In this document: piece after piece, positions 1 through 7,909 of the stretch
Layout of the letters: each line of letters begins with the position of its first letter
Position numbering within the stretch: the stretch's first letter is position 1
Source of the DNA: Lachnospiraceae bacterium
Lineage (GTDB): Bacteria; Bacillota_A; Clostridia; Lachnospirales; Lachnospiraceae
Direction of reading: 5' to 3'
Length of the DNA: 14,143 nt
Assembly (NCBI GenBank): GCA_024690425.1
Contig: JAILCT010000057.1
Coordinates: forward strand, 1 to 14,143
Notes under the pieces: generated by a model
What the model was told of the DNA's origin: nothing
Databases searched by the model: none
Seen by the model: only the letters and a program-made list of their open reading frames with translations
Translations under genes and position numbers: made by a program

Positions 1-498
1 ACGGACGGCCAGATTTATCTTGAGACCGAGATGTTCAATTCTGGATTCCGTCCGGCCGTTAACGGAGGATTGTCCGTATCCCGTGTCGGCGGTGCAGCCC
101 AGATCAAGGCCAAGAAAAAGAACGCTGCTCCCATCCGTACAGAGCTTGCCCAGTATCGTGAGCTTGCAGCTTTTGCCCAGTTCGGATCAGAGCTTGATGC
201 CGATACCAAGGAGAAGCTGGCACAGGGTGAACGTATCAAGGAGATACTTAAGCAGCCTCAGTACCAGCCCATGCCGGTTGAATATCAGGTAATCATCATC
301 TTTGTTGCGGTAAACAAGTATCTGCTTGATGTACCGGTTGACAGGGTAGTTGATTTTGAGAAGGAATTCTTCGAATACATCAGGACCAATATTCCCGAGG
401 TTCCCACATCCATAAAGGAGACCAAGGTCATATCCGAAGATGCGGAAGCCAAGCTTAAGAAGGCTATCGAAGATTTCAAGGGAGAGTTCCTTAAGTAA
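1..498 (+). CDS. atpA: ATP synthase F1 subunit alpha, C-terminal 165 residues (5' end outside window)
   Basis: This is the C-terminal third of the F1 alpha subunit, the non-catalytic nucleotide-binding subunit of the alpha3beta3 hexamer on the cytoplasmic face of the membrane. The frame is open from base 1 and ends in TAA. The fragment starts just before the alpha signature region: LETEMFNSGFRPAVN, then GLSVSRVGGAAQ (fragment residues 7-34). The C-terminal helical bundle follows, including the LAQYRELAAFAQFGSELD block typical of alpha subunits. The Walker A and B motifs must lie upstream of the window. The signature reads P-A-V-N-G-G-L-S-V-S, where I would expect a non-glycine after the Asn in most homologues. 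atpG starts 27 bases downstream, so this is the usual atpA-atpG-atpD-atpC order. Identification is secure; only the 5' end is missing. Confidence 0.97.
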   Translation, partial: TDGQIYLETEMFNSGFRPAVNGGLSVSRVGGAAQIKAKKKNAAPIRTELAQYRELAAFAQFGSELDADTKEKLAQGERIKEILKQPQYQPMPVEYQVIIIFVAVNKYLLDVPVDRVVDFEKEFFEYIRTNIPEVPTSIKETKVISEDAEAKLKKAIEDFKGEFLK

Positions 499-525
499 GA
501 CAGTATATCAGGTAGGTGATAATAT

Positions 526-1383
526 ATGGCCTCAATGAGAGATATAAAAAGGCGTAAGACCAGCATACAGAGTACACAGCAGATCACCAAGGCCATGAAG
601 CTTGTGTCTACGGTCAAGTTGCAGAGGGCCAAGACGAGAGCGGAACGGTCCAAGGCGTATTTTAACTGCATGTACGAGACCATAAAGGGCATGATAAGAA
701 AGACAGATCATATTGACCATCCCTATCTTATCAGGGGGACTTCCGAGAAGAAGGCTGTTGTGGTCATCACGTCAAACAGGGGACTTGCAGGCGGCTATAA
801 TTCGAATATAGTCAAGCTTGTCACAGGTTCCGACCTTGATAAGAAGGACGTTCTTGTTTATGCGATAGGTAAGAAGGGCCGTGATGTGCTCAAAAGGCGC
901 GGCTATGAGATCAAGGCGGATTACTCGGAAGTAATTAACGAGCCCCTCTTTAAGGACGCCATGGATATAAGCGAAGCCCTTCTTGATGCATATACCAAGC
1001 AGGAGATCGGTGAGATATGGCTTGCTTACACCGGTTTTAAGAATACGGTGAGCCATATACCGACACTTATCAAGCTGCTTCCGGTGGATGCGGGCGATGC
1101 TTCCGAAGATGAGGGTTCAAAAACGTTAATGAATTACGAACCTGAGGAAACCGAAGCTCTTGATCTTATCATACCCAAGTATGTATCAAGCATTATCTAC
1201 GGAGCGCTTATAGAAGCGGTAGCCAGCGAGAACGGAGCCAGGATGCAGGCAATGGATTCGGCTACGAGCAATGCCGAGGAAATGATCGGAACGCTGGAAC
1301 TTCAGTATAACAGGGCCCGTCAGGGTCATATCACGCAGGAGCTTACCGAGATCATCGGCGGAGCCGAAGCACTGAGCAGTTAA
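526..1383 (+). CDS. atpG: ATP synthase F1 subunit gamma
   Basis: This is the central rotor shaft of F1, which couples ion flow through F0 to conformational change in the beta subunits. It has 285 residues, normal for the family. The N-terminal helix has the classic gamma pattern: MRDIKRRKTSIQSTQQITKA, then MKLVSTVKLQRA (about residues 4-35). The C-terminal helix is equally typical, with EAVASENGARMQAMDSATSN followed by AEEMIGTLELQYNRARQ and ending in an ITQELTEIIGGAEAL block (about residues 229-283). These two helices form the antiparallel coiled coil; the middle is the Rossmann-like globular domain, with ITSNRGLAGGYN near residue 85. The start ATG at 526 has an AGGTG site 7 bases upstream (514-518). 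It sits between atpA (27 bases) and atpD (30 bases) and has no promoter of its own that I can see. Confidence 0.97.
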   Translation: MASMRDIKRRKTSIQSTQQITKAMKLVSTVKLQRAKTRAERSKAYFNCMYETIKGMIRKTDHIDHPYLIRGTSEKKAVVVITSNRGLAGGYNSNIVKLVTGSDLDKKDVLVYAIGKKGRDVLKRRGYEIKADYSEVINEPLFKDAMDISEALLDAYTKQEIGEIWLAYTGFKNTVSHIPTLIKLLPVDAGDASEDEGSKTLMNYEPEETEALDLIIPKYVSSIIYGALIEAVASENGARMQAMDSATSNAEEMIGTLELQYNRARQGHITQELTEIIGGAEALSS

Positions 1384-1401
1384 AATATATTATTATTTTA
1401 A

Positions 1402-2811
<1,410 letters not shown>

Positions 2812-2823
2812 GAGGAGTAACCG

Positions 2824-3234
2824 ATGGCTGATGAAAGAGCTTTTGCATTAAAAATCATTACTCCCGACAGGGTCTTCTATGAGGGAGAAGCCATAATGGT
2901 GGAGTTCAGGACAACCGAGGGTGAGATCGGTGTTCTTAAGAACCACATCCCGTTAACCTGTGTTATAGCACCGGGGCTTCTCAGAATAAGGGAGACGGAT
3001 ACAGAAACCAGGACAGCTGCTCTTATCAGCGGTTTTGCTGAGATACTGGGTGACAGTGTTACTATCCTGGCTGAGGTTATAGAATGGCCGGATGAGATCG
3101 ATGTAAGCCGTGCCGAGGAAGCGCGCATTCGTGCAGAGAGACGTCTTGCCGAGAAGGCTGACACCACGAACATGAAGCGTGCAGAACTTGCACTGCAGAG
3201 ATCGGTAGCACGAATAGAAGCTGCAAAGAAATAG
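2824..3234 (+). CDS. atpC: ATP synthase F1 subunit epsilon
   Basis: This is the small rotor subunit of F1, which connects gamma to the c-ring and in many bacteria limits ATP hydrolysis through its C-terminal helices. It has 136 residues. The N-terminal beta-sandwich is clear: LKIITPDRVFYEGEA, then TTEGEIGVLKNHIPL and a GFAEILGDSVTILAE strand pair. The last 45 or so residues form the charged helical hairpin (EIDVSRAEEARIRAERRLAE and RAELALQRSVARIEAAKK), so the regulatory C-terminal domain is present and not truncated. The ATG at 2824 has a GAGGAG site at 2812-2817. Only 10 bases separate its stop from the next + strand gene, so that gene is probably cotranscribed. Confidence 0.96.
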   Translation: MADERAFALKIITPDRVFYEGEAIMVEFRTTEGEIGVLKNHIPLTCVIAPGLLRIRETDTETRTAALISGFAEILGDSVTILAEVIEWPDEIDVSRAEEARIRAERRLAEKADTTNMKRAELALQRSVARIEAAKK

Positions 3235-3244
3235 ATATTTTTAA

Positions 3245-5779
3245 ATGAGAAAGAAGCTCCTCAGGGCACTCATAAGACTTGGCATACTTTTCGCCATATT
3301 CGTTGTATCGGCGCTGGTGACATCCCGGGTACTTAACCAGGGGAACACGGACCTTACGACGGAGATGAAAAAGGCCGGTCTGCCCGTAATCTATGTAAAT
3401 GTAAACGGTGAATATATTAACTGCCTCCATGGATACGTAAGTGATATGGAAGGCAGTTATTTGCGCGGGAGCATTACTCCCATGTCAGCCGACAGGACCA
3501 TACCCGTCAAGATCAAGACATTCGGAAGCGTTGTCACCGAAGTCGCCTATGAAGTCAGGACCATGGATATGTCGAGGCTTCTTGAAAATGCGACGGTTTC
3601 GACCTTCGAGTATAAGAATGACGAGATAACGGCAGTGATCCCTGTTAAGGATCTTATTGAAGACGAACAGGAATACATGCTTGTCATCAAGCTGACTATG
3701 TCCGACGGACGAAAGGCATCATACTATTGCCGCTTCATAGACAAGCCGGAGCTCTACTTGACCGAGAAGCTTGACTTTGCCAGGAACTTCTCTTCCAAGA
3801 CCTTCGATAAGAAGGCGGCCGAAGAGATAAGAAAATACATGGAATCCAATTCCGACGGTGATAATTCAAGCTTCGGATATGTGAACATCCACTCAAGCTT
3901 CAACCAGCTTACATGGGGGGACTTAGAGCCGGTACTTGAGAGCGAGAAGGATTTAAGGATCCTTGATATTGACAGCAGGGATGCGCAGATCAAGATTTAC
4001 TATACCGTATCGGCCAAGGGTGAGATGTATGATGTCGAGGAATACTTCTACCTTACCAGGGGTTCCGACCGTATCTATCTTATAGATTACGAGAGGACCA
4101 TGGATAAGATAATAGACAGCCGGAATGTTGTTGTGGGAAACGGCAAGGTCTTTCACGGGATCCTGTCTCATGTCATAGATTACAAGGAGAATCCGGATGC
4201 GAATGTCTTCTGCTTCGTTCAGGAGAGGAGCCTGTACAGCTATGACGGTGATACCAATTCACTTACACGCGTCTTCTCGTTCCGGGATGAAGAGAACGAT
4301 GATATAAGAACTTCATATAAGATGCACAACATAAAGATACTGTATGTTGATACCGACGGTAATATATTCTTCTCGGTTTACGGCTATATGAACAGGGGCA
4401 TGCACGAGGGCGAAGTCGGGATCGCAGTATATTATTATGACAGTGTTTACAATACGGTGGAAGAGCGTATATTCATCCCGTATACCAAATCATATGAGAT
4501 CCTTAAGCATGATGTTGAAAACCTGTGCTATGTAAATCAGAACGGAACTCTCTACATTCTCTTTAACGGAACCATATACAGCATAGATATTGAGACCACC
4601 AAGGCAGAGCTTCTTGCGAGCGGTCTTAATGAGACCAGGTTTGTTTCGTCCTATGACAACAGCATGATAGGTTGGCAGCCTTCGGACAATCTCTACGAAT
4701 ATGATACGCTCAAGTTCATGTCGCTTAACGCCATGGTGCCTGTTGAGATCAAGGCAGCGGCAGGTCATATTCTCATTCCACTCGGATTTTTTAACAGGGA
4801 TTTTGTGTACGGAAGCGTCAAGGTGTCTGATATACGGCTTGACTCTACCGGAAGGACAGTGCTTCCGATGGATTATATCTATATACAGAACTTGGGCGGT
4901 GAGATATTAAAGACCTATCATCACGACGGGATATACGTAACGGATGTCGAGCTTAAGGACAATATCATGAATCTCAAGAGGCTGGTCATCGATAACGGAA
5001 CGGGTACGATATATCAGACAAGCGATGATCAGATAATGAACAATGAGACCGGAGAAGCATCCGAGAATAATTACAGGAGCGTTGTCACCGAAGAGATGGA
5101 GACCACCTGGCAGACGGAACTTAAGGTAGGATCATCTGCTGACAAGCCCAGGGTACTTACAACAAAAGAAGTAATATATGAAGGAAACAGGAATTATTAT
5201 CTTAATGTCAAGGATGTGCTTGACAGGTACTACGTATACAGCAAGGGTGAAGTTGCAGCTATTTACACCGATGCATCGGATGCGGTCTATATGGCGGAAA
5301 AGGAAAATGGAATAGTTACAAATAAGGAATGTAAATATATATGGAAGAACAGTGACCGCAAGGAAAAGTACACGATCGAAAACATAGGGGCTGTGTCACA
5401 GGCTGTGCCTGAAGGAAACAAGACAACCCTGTCCATATGTCTTGATGAGATGATGAAGACAGCAGGCGTATATGTTGACACCGCCGCCCTGCTCTCGGAA
5501 GGCAGGAATGCCCTTGACATAATGAAGGATAATATGGGTAATGCCGTATCGCTCGAACTGTCGGGATGCTCAACGGATGCGATGCTGTATTACATCAGCA
5601 ATGCCTGTCCTGTCCTGGCACTGGTTGAGGATGATCAGGCAGTCCTTATCATCGGATATGATGACAAGAACCTGGTAATATATGATCCTGCTGAGGGAAG
5701 ATCCGTAAAGAAGGGGCTCAGGGACAGTACCTCATGGTTCTCATTAAACGGGAACCGGTTCCTGACATATGTAAAATAA
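3245..5779 (+). CDS. Uncharacterised single-pass membrane protein with C-terminal C39-like (degenerate papain-fold) domain
   Basis: I do not recognise a characterised function. The protein has 844 residues. A basic N-terminus (MRKKLLRALIR) is followed by one hydrophobic segment (about residues 12-30), which suggests a signal anchor with the bulk outside the cytoplasm. Residues about 40-180 look beta-rich, and about 290-550 have repeated strands and short YSYDG- or YSIDIET-like turns, suggestive of a beta-propeller. Residues about 723-844 resemble a C39-type peptidase: a helix ending KTAGVYVD, an ALDIMKDN segment, PVLALVEDDQAVLIIGYDD, then YDP and a final GNRFLTYVK. The catalytic His position (six before the Gly of GYD) is Gln and no Cys sits at the usual CGP position, so it is probably not an active peptidase. 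The gene starts 10 bases after atpC with only a weak ribosome binding site, which implies cotranscription with the atp genes. It ends 6 bases from a convergent gene. Confidence 0.85.
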   Translation: MRKKLLRALIRLGILFAIFVVSALVTSRVLNQGNTDLTTEMKKAGLPVIYVNVNGEYINCLHGYVSDMEGSYLRGSITPMSADRTIPVKIKTFGSVVTEVAYEVRTMDMSRLLENATVSTFEYKNDEITAVIPVKDLIEDEQEYMLVIKLTMSDGRKASYYCRFIDKPELYLTEKLDFARNFSSKTFDKKAAEEIRKYMESNSDGDNSSFGYVNIHSSFNQLTWGDLEPVLESEKDLRILDIDSRDAQIKIYYTVSAKGEMYDVEEYFYLTRGSDRIYLIDYERTMDKIIDSRNVVVGNGKVFHGILSHVIDYKENPDANVFCFVQERSLYSYDGDTNSLTRVFSFRDEENDDIRTSYKMHNIKILYVDTDGNIFFSVYGYMNRGMHEGEVGIAVYYYDSVYNTVEERIFIPYTKSYEILKHDVENLCYVNQNGTLYILFNGTIYSIDIETTKAELLASGLNETRFVSSYDNSMIGWQPSDNLYEYDTLKFMSLNAMVPVEIKAAAGHILIPLGFFNRDFVYGSVKVSDIRLDSTGRTVLPMDYIYIQNLGGEILKTYHHDGIYVTDVELKDNIMNLKRLVIDNGTGTIYQTSDDQIMNNETGEASENNYRSVVTEEMETTWQTELKVGSSADKPRVLTTKEVIYEGNRNYYLNVKDVLDRYYVYSKGEVAAIYTDASDAVYMAEKENGIVTNKECKYIWKNSDRKEKYTIENIGAVSQAVPEGNKTTLSICLDEMMKTAGVYVDTAALLSEGRNALDIMKDNMGNAVSLELSGCSTDAMLYYISNACPVLALVEDDQAVLIIGYDDKNLVIYDPAEGRSVKKGLRDSTSWFSLNGNRFLTYVK

Positions 5780-5785
5780 GAAGGA

Positions 5786-5995
5786 TCAGGAAGCCCTGCG
5801 ACAGGCTTCGATATAAATATCAATATCTTCGACTATATAGGCGGCCTTCTGCTCGTGCAGGGGGTCGCATGAGTTATAGATGTAATCAAGAACATTGTAT
5901 TTGGAGAAAAGATCCATTACCCTGCGCCCGCTCATCTGCTTCTCATACATATACTGCTCGACGCAGTAGGTCAGAAAATTACCTTCCTTGCTCAC
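5786..5995 (-). CDS. DUF3791 family small protein, GTG start
   Basis: This 69-residue cytoplasmic protein of unknown function matches, from memory, the DUF3791 pattern: FLTYCVEQY near the start, a MSGRRVMDLFSKYNVLDYIY core, and YIVEDIDIYI near the C-terminus. The start is GTG, set by a strong AGGAGG (6003-6008 on this strand) with a 7-base spacer. Its GTGA overlaps the stop of the upstream gene by 4 bases, so it is the third gene of a translationally coupled trio. DUF3791 genes are often seen next to DUF3990 genes in gut and rumen bacteria, sometimes proposed to be toxin-antitoxin-like, but no DUF3990 gene is present here. The function of this copy is unknown. No transmembrane segment is seen. 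Confidence 0.8.
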   Translation of the reverse strand: MSKEGNFLTYCVEQYMYEKQMSGRRVMDLFSKYNVLDYIYNSCDPLHEQKAAYIVEDIDIYIEACRRAS

Positions 5996-6204
5996 CTTAT
6001 GACCTCCTTGCGAAACATATCAAGCAGCTTATATTCGCTGTAAGTCCACAGGTCATTATCATCCTGCTCCAGCTGTTCGTTAAGCCTGGAATTGTAAAAG
6101 GCGGTGCAGGCCTTGATCTCATCCCATCCGAATTCATCGCAGATAAGGGCAACAACCTTAGGTACGAGAAGTATCCTTATCACACGGTAGCTCTCCCTGT
6201 TCAT
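5992..6204 (-). CDS. Uncharacterised 70-residue protein, partner of the DUF3791 gene
   Basis: I do not recognise a named family with certainty. The protein is short and mostly helical: MNRESYRVIRILLVPKVV, then an acidic segment with FGWDEIKACTAFYNSRL, then EQLEQDDNDLWTYSEYKLLD. The layout is a hydrophobic first helix, a helix with an AFYNS motif and a C-terminal turn with a W-x-Y-S pattern. It resembles small proteins I have seen directly upstream of DUF3791 genes. Its ATG overlaps the stop of the 103-residue gene as ATGA, and its own TGA overlaps the GTG of the DUF3791 gene, so the three are translationally coupled. An AAGGGAAG site lies six bases upstream of the start. The gene is real by context and ribosome binding site; no function can be assigned. 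Confidence 0.72.
   Translation of the reverse strand: MNRESYRVIRILLVPKVVALICDEFGWDEIKACTAFYNSRLNEQLEQDDNDLWTYSEYKLLDMFRKEVIR
6003..6008 (-). promoter_or_regulatory. Ribosome binding site deciding the GTG start of the DUF3791 gene
   Basis: On the minus strand this reads AGGAGG, within AAGGAGGTC. It lies 7 bases upstream of the GTG at 5995. It supports GTG as the start even though that start overlaps the preceding gene. Confidence 0.8.
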
Positions 6205-6512
6205 ATATTCTTCCCTTTTTTACTGAGCAGCTTATTGGCTGTCTTAAGCTCGTTCTTAAGCGAACGTATCATCAGATCAACATGTTTACGGTGCTCCACA
6301 AGCTCGGTCAGGTTCACAAGGTCTTCCTTGTGGATATAATCCGAAACGATGCGGTCGCCGTCACGGTATTTGAGGTAATAGTAGTCCTTGTTGCCTATAT
6401 GCTTCTCACATATGGTCCCCTTGGGAAGGGAGGATCTTATCTCCTCGTATTTCCTTATCATATATTCAATGCGCCCGATCTCCCTTGAAACCGAGGTCGT
6501 TAGTAAACCCAT
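6201..6512 (-). CDS. Uncharacterised 103-residue coiled-coil protein, first gene of the DUF3791 cassette
   Basis: No confident family can be named. The protein has an N-terminal helix (SREIGRIEYMIRKYEEIRSS), a compact beta-rich middle (LPKGTICEKHIGN, then DYYYLKYRDGDRIVSDYI) and a long basic C-terminal helix ending LLSKKGKNI. The helix-hairpin-helix layout with Tyr-rich strands and a basic tail could suit nucleic acid or protein binding, but this is inference. It leads a three-gene unit with 4-base overlaps. The ATG at 6512 has an AAGGGG site 8 bases upstream on this strand. A good promoter (TTGCTT, 17 bases, TATGAT) lies just upstream at 6535-6563, so the trio is transcribed independently and away from ahcY. 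Confidence 0.75.
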   Translation of the reverse strand: MGLLTTSVSREIGRIEYMIRKYEEIRSSLPKGTICEKHIGNKDYYYLKYRDGDRIVSDYIHKEDLVNLTELVEHRKHVDLMIRSLKNELKTANKLLSKKGKNI

Positions 6513-6534
6513 AATATTGTCCCCTTATTGTCCT

Positions 6535-6563
6535 ATCATACAAGATTTTGTATATATAAGCAA
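6535..6563 (-). promoter_or_regulatory. Sigma-A-type promoter for the three-gene minus-strand cassette
   Basis: On the minus strand, TTGCTT (-35, 6558-6563) and TATGAT (-10, 6535-6540) are separated by exactly 17 bases. The -10 lies 22 bases upstream of the ATG at 6512, leaving room for a short leader with AAGGGG. Each box has one or two mismatches to the TTGACA/TATAAT consensus. The -35 is separated from the -35 of the divergent ahcY promoter by only 6 bases. Confidence 0.7.
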
Positions 6564-6569
6564 GCGACC

Positions 6570-6598
6570 TTGTGTTTTTAAACATTTTTATTTATAAT
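6570..6598 (+). promoter_or_regulatory. Sigma-A-type promoter for ahcY-murC
   Basis: TTGTGT (-35, 6570-6575) and a perfect TATAAT (-10, 6593-6598) are separated by 17 bases. Transcription would start near 6604-6606 and leave a leader of about 44 bases before the ahcY ATG at 6649. That is too short for an S-adenosylhomocysteine or SAM riboswitch, and I see no such structure. The promoter position also argues against the upstream in-frame ATG at 6604. Confidence 0.75.
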
Positions 6599-6636
6599 TC
6601 ACTATGTATGTAATAAACAAAATGAATCAAGAATTC

Positions 6637-6642
6637 AGGAGG
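6637..6642 (+). promoter_or_regulatory. Ribosome binding site fixing the ahcY start at 6649
   Basis: A perfect AGGAGG lies six bases before the ATG at 6649. The in-frame ATGs at 6604 and 6622 have no comparable site, and 6604 coincides with the expected transcription start. Confidence 0.85.
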
Positions 6643-6648
6643 TTATAT

Positions 6649-7896
6649 ATGAGCAGTGAGATAAGAGATATAAATCTGGCGGAATCGGGACTAAGGAAGA
6701 TCGAGTGGGTTAAGCGCAACTGCGATCTGTTAAGGACACTTGAGGAGGAATTCTCAAAGACTAAGCCCTTTGCAGGTAAGAAGGTTGCCCTTTCCGTGCA
6801 TCTTGAAGCCAAGACGGCTTATCTGTGCCTGGTACTCAAGGCAGGCGGGGCCGATATGTATGTAACGGGATCCAATCCCCTCTCAACCCAGGACGATGTG
6901 GCAGCAGCTCTTGTAAGTAAGGGACTTGAAGTGCATGCATGGTATGATTCGACTCCCGAGGAATATAACAGTCATATACGTGCAGTCCTTGAACCCGGAC
7001 CCAATATCATCATAGATGACGGAGGAGATCTGGTACATATGATGCATACCGAACTTAAGCATCTGATACCGGGTGTTATCGGAGGATGTGAGGAGACAAC
7101 AACAGGAATCCTCAGGCTGCTTGCAATGGACAGGGAGGGAGAGCTTAAGTTCCCCATGGTTCTTGTAAACAATGCTGACTGCAAGCATTTCTTTGACAAC
7201 CGTTACGGAACGGGCCAGTCAGTATGGGATGGGATCAACCGTACGACCAACCTGATCGTTGCAGGCAAGATAGTGGTTGTAGCAGGCTACGGCTGGTGCG
7301 GCAAGGGAGTGGCAATGCGTGCGAAGGGACTCGGCGCTAGGGTTATAGTTACCGAAGTAGATCCTGTTAAGGCGATCGAGGCAGTCATGGACGGCTTTGA
7401 CGTTATGCCAATGAAAGAAGCGGCTAAGGTCGGTGACTTCTTCGTTACGGTAACGGGATGCGACAAGGTTATAGATAAGGAAGACTTCGAAGTGGTCAAG
7501 GACGGAGCCATAATGTGCAATGCAGGCCACTTTGACTGCGAGATAGATATGGCATGGCTTAAGGAGAATGCCGTAGAGAAGCGTGAGATGAGGAAGAACA
7601 TAATGGGTTATAAGCTTCCTACGGGCCAGTGGGTATACATTCTTGCCGAGGGTCGTCTCGTTAACCTGGCAGCAGGTGACGGACATCCGGCCGAGATAAT
7701 GGACATGTCATTTGCGATCCAGGCTCTCTCAGCCAAGTACCTGGTTGAGCATGAGGGACAGCTTGATAAGATGATAATCGATGTACCCAGAGAAGTTGAT
7801 AATGACGTTGCGGTACGTAAGCTGGCATTCCTTGGCAAGCATATAGATGTTCTGACCGAGGAACAGGTGAAATACCTGAATTCTTCAGCGGTTTAG
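6649..7896 (+). CDS. ahcY: Adenosylhomocysteinase (S-adenosyl-L-homocysteine hydrolase)
   Basis: This NAD-dependent cytoplasmic enzyme reversibly cleaves S-adenosylhomocysteine to adenosine and homocysteine, relieving product inhibition of methyltransferases. With the start at 6649 it has 415 residues, the shorter form seen in Thermotoga and many Firmicutes. Visible blocks are the substrate-domain HLEAKTAYL and GSNPLSTQDDVAAAL, the DDGGDLVH segment, EETTTGILRL, NRYGTGQSVWDGINRTTN, the NAD-binding Rossmann motif VVAGYGWCGKGVAMRAKGLG, and the C-terminal block GDGHPAEIMDMSFAIQALS. The conserved TEEQVKYL stretch lies near the end. An extension to 6604 adds 15 residues but lacks a ribosome binding site. 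The gene has its own promoter and is followed after 13 bases by murC, so the two form an operon. Confidence 0.96.
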   Translation: MSSEIRDINLAESGLRKIEWVKRNCDLLRTLEEEFSKTKPFAGKKVALSVHLEAKTAYLCLVLKAGGADMYVTGSNPLSTQDDVAAALVSKGLEVHAWYDSTPEEYNSHIRAVLEPGPNIIIDDGGDLVHMMHTELKHLIPGVIGGCEETTTGILRLLAMDREGELKFPMVLVNNADCKHFFDNRYGTGQSVWDGINRTTNLIVAGKIVVVAGYGWCGKGVAMRAKGLGARVIVTEVDPVKAIEAVMDGFDVMPMKEAAKVGDFFVTVTGCDKVIDKEDFEVVKDGAIMCNAGHFDCEIDMAWLKENAVEKREMRKNIMGYKLPTGQWVYILAEGRLVNLAAGDGHPAEIMDMSFAIQALSAKYLVEHEGQLDKMIIDVPREVDNDVAVRKLAFLGKHIDVLTEEQVKYLNSSAV

Positions 7897-7900
7897 GAGG
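7895..7900 (+). promoter_or_regulatory. Ribosome binding site of murC, overlapping the ahcY stop codon
   Basis: AGGAGG at 7895-7900 shares two bases with the ahcY TAG (7894-7896) and lies 9 bases before the TTG at 7910. It is the evidence for a TTG start, and it means ribosomes ending ahcY pass directly over the murC initiation site. Confidence 0.8.
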
Positions 7901-7909
7901 CGTATTTAC

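Noticed and set aside
5790..5809. Hairpin GAAGCC / GGCTTC with an 8-base loop between the convergent genes, considered as a bidirectional terminator.
   Set aside because: No T run follows on either strand, and it lies within the coding end of the DUF3791 gene; the 6-bp stem may be codon-driven.
5734..6339. Long + strand open frame over the three minus-strand genes.
   Set aside because: It overlaps the end of the 844-residue gene and three minus-strand genes with good ribosome binding sites and a family match; its translation is Arg/Ser/Leu-rich low-quality sequence with no ribosome binding site.
6604..6648. ATG at 6604 as the ahcY start, extending the protein by 15 residues.
   Set aside because: It falls at the predicted transcription start and has no ribosome binding site, whereas ATG 6649 has AGGAGG six bases upstream.
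6599..6648. A SAM or S-adenosylhomocysteine riboswitch before ahcY.
   Set aside because: The leader from the predicted transcription start to the ATG is only about 44 bases and shows no stem-rich structure.
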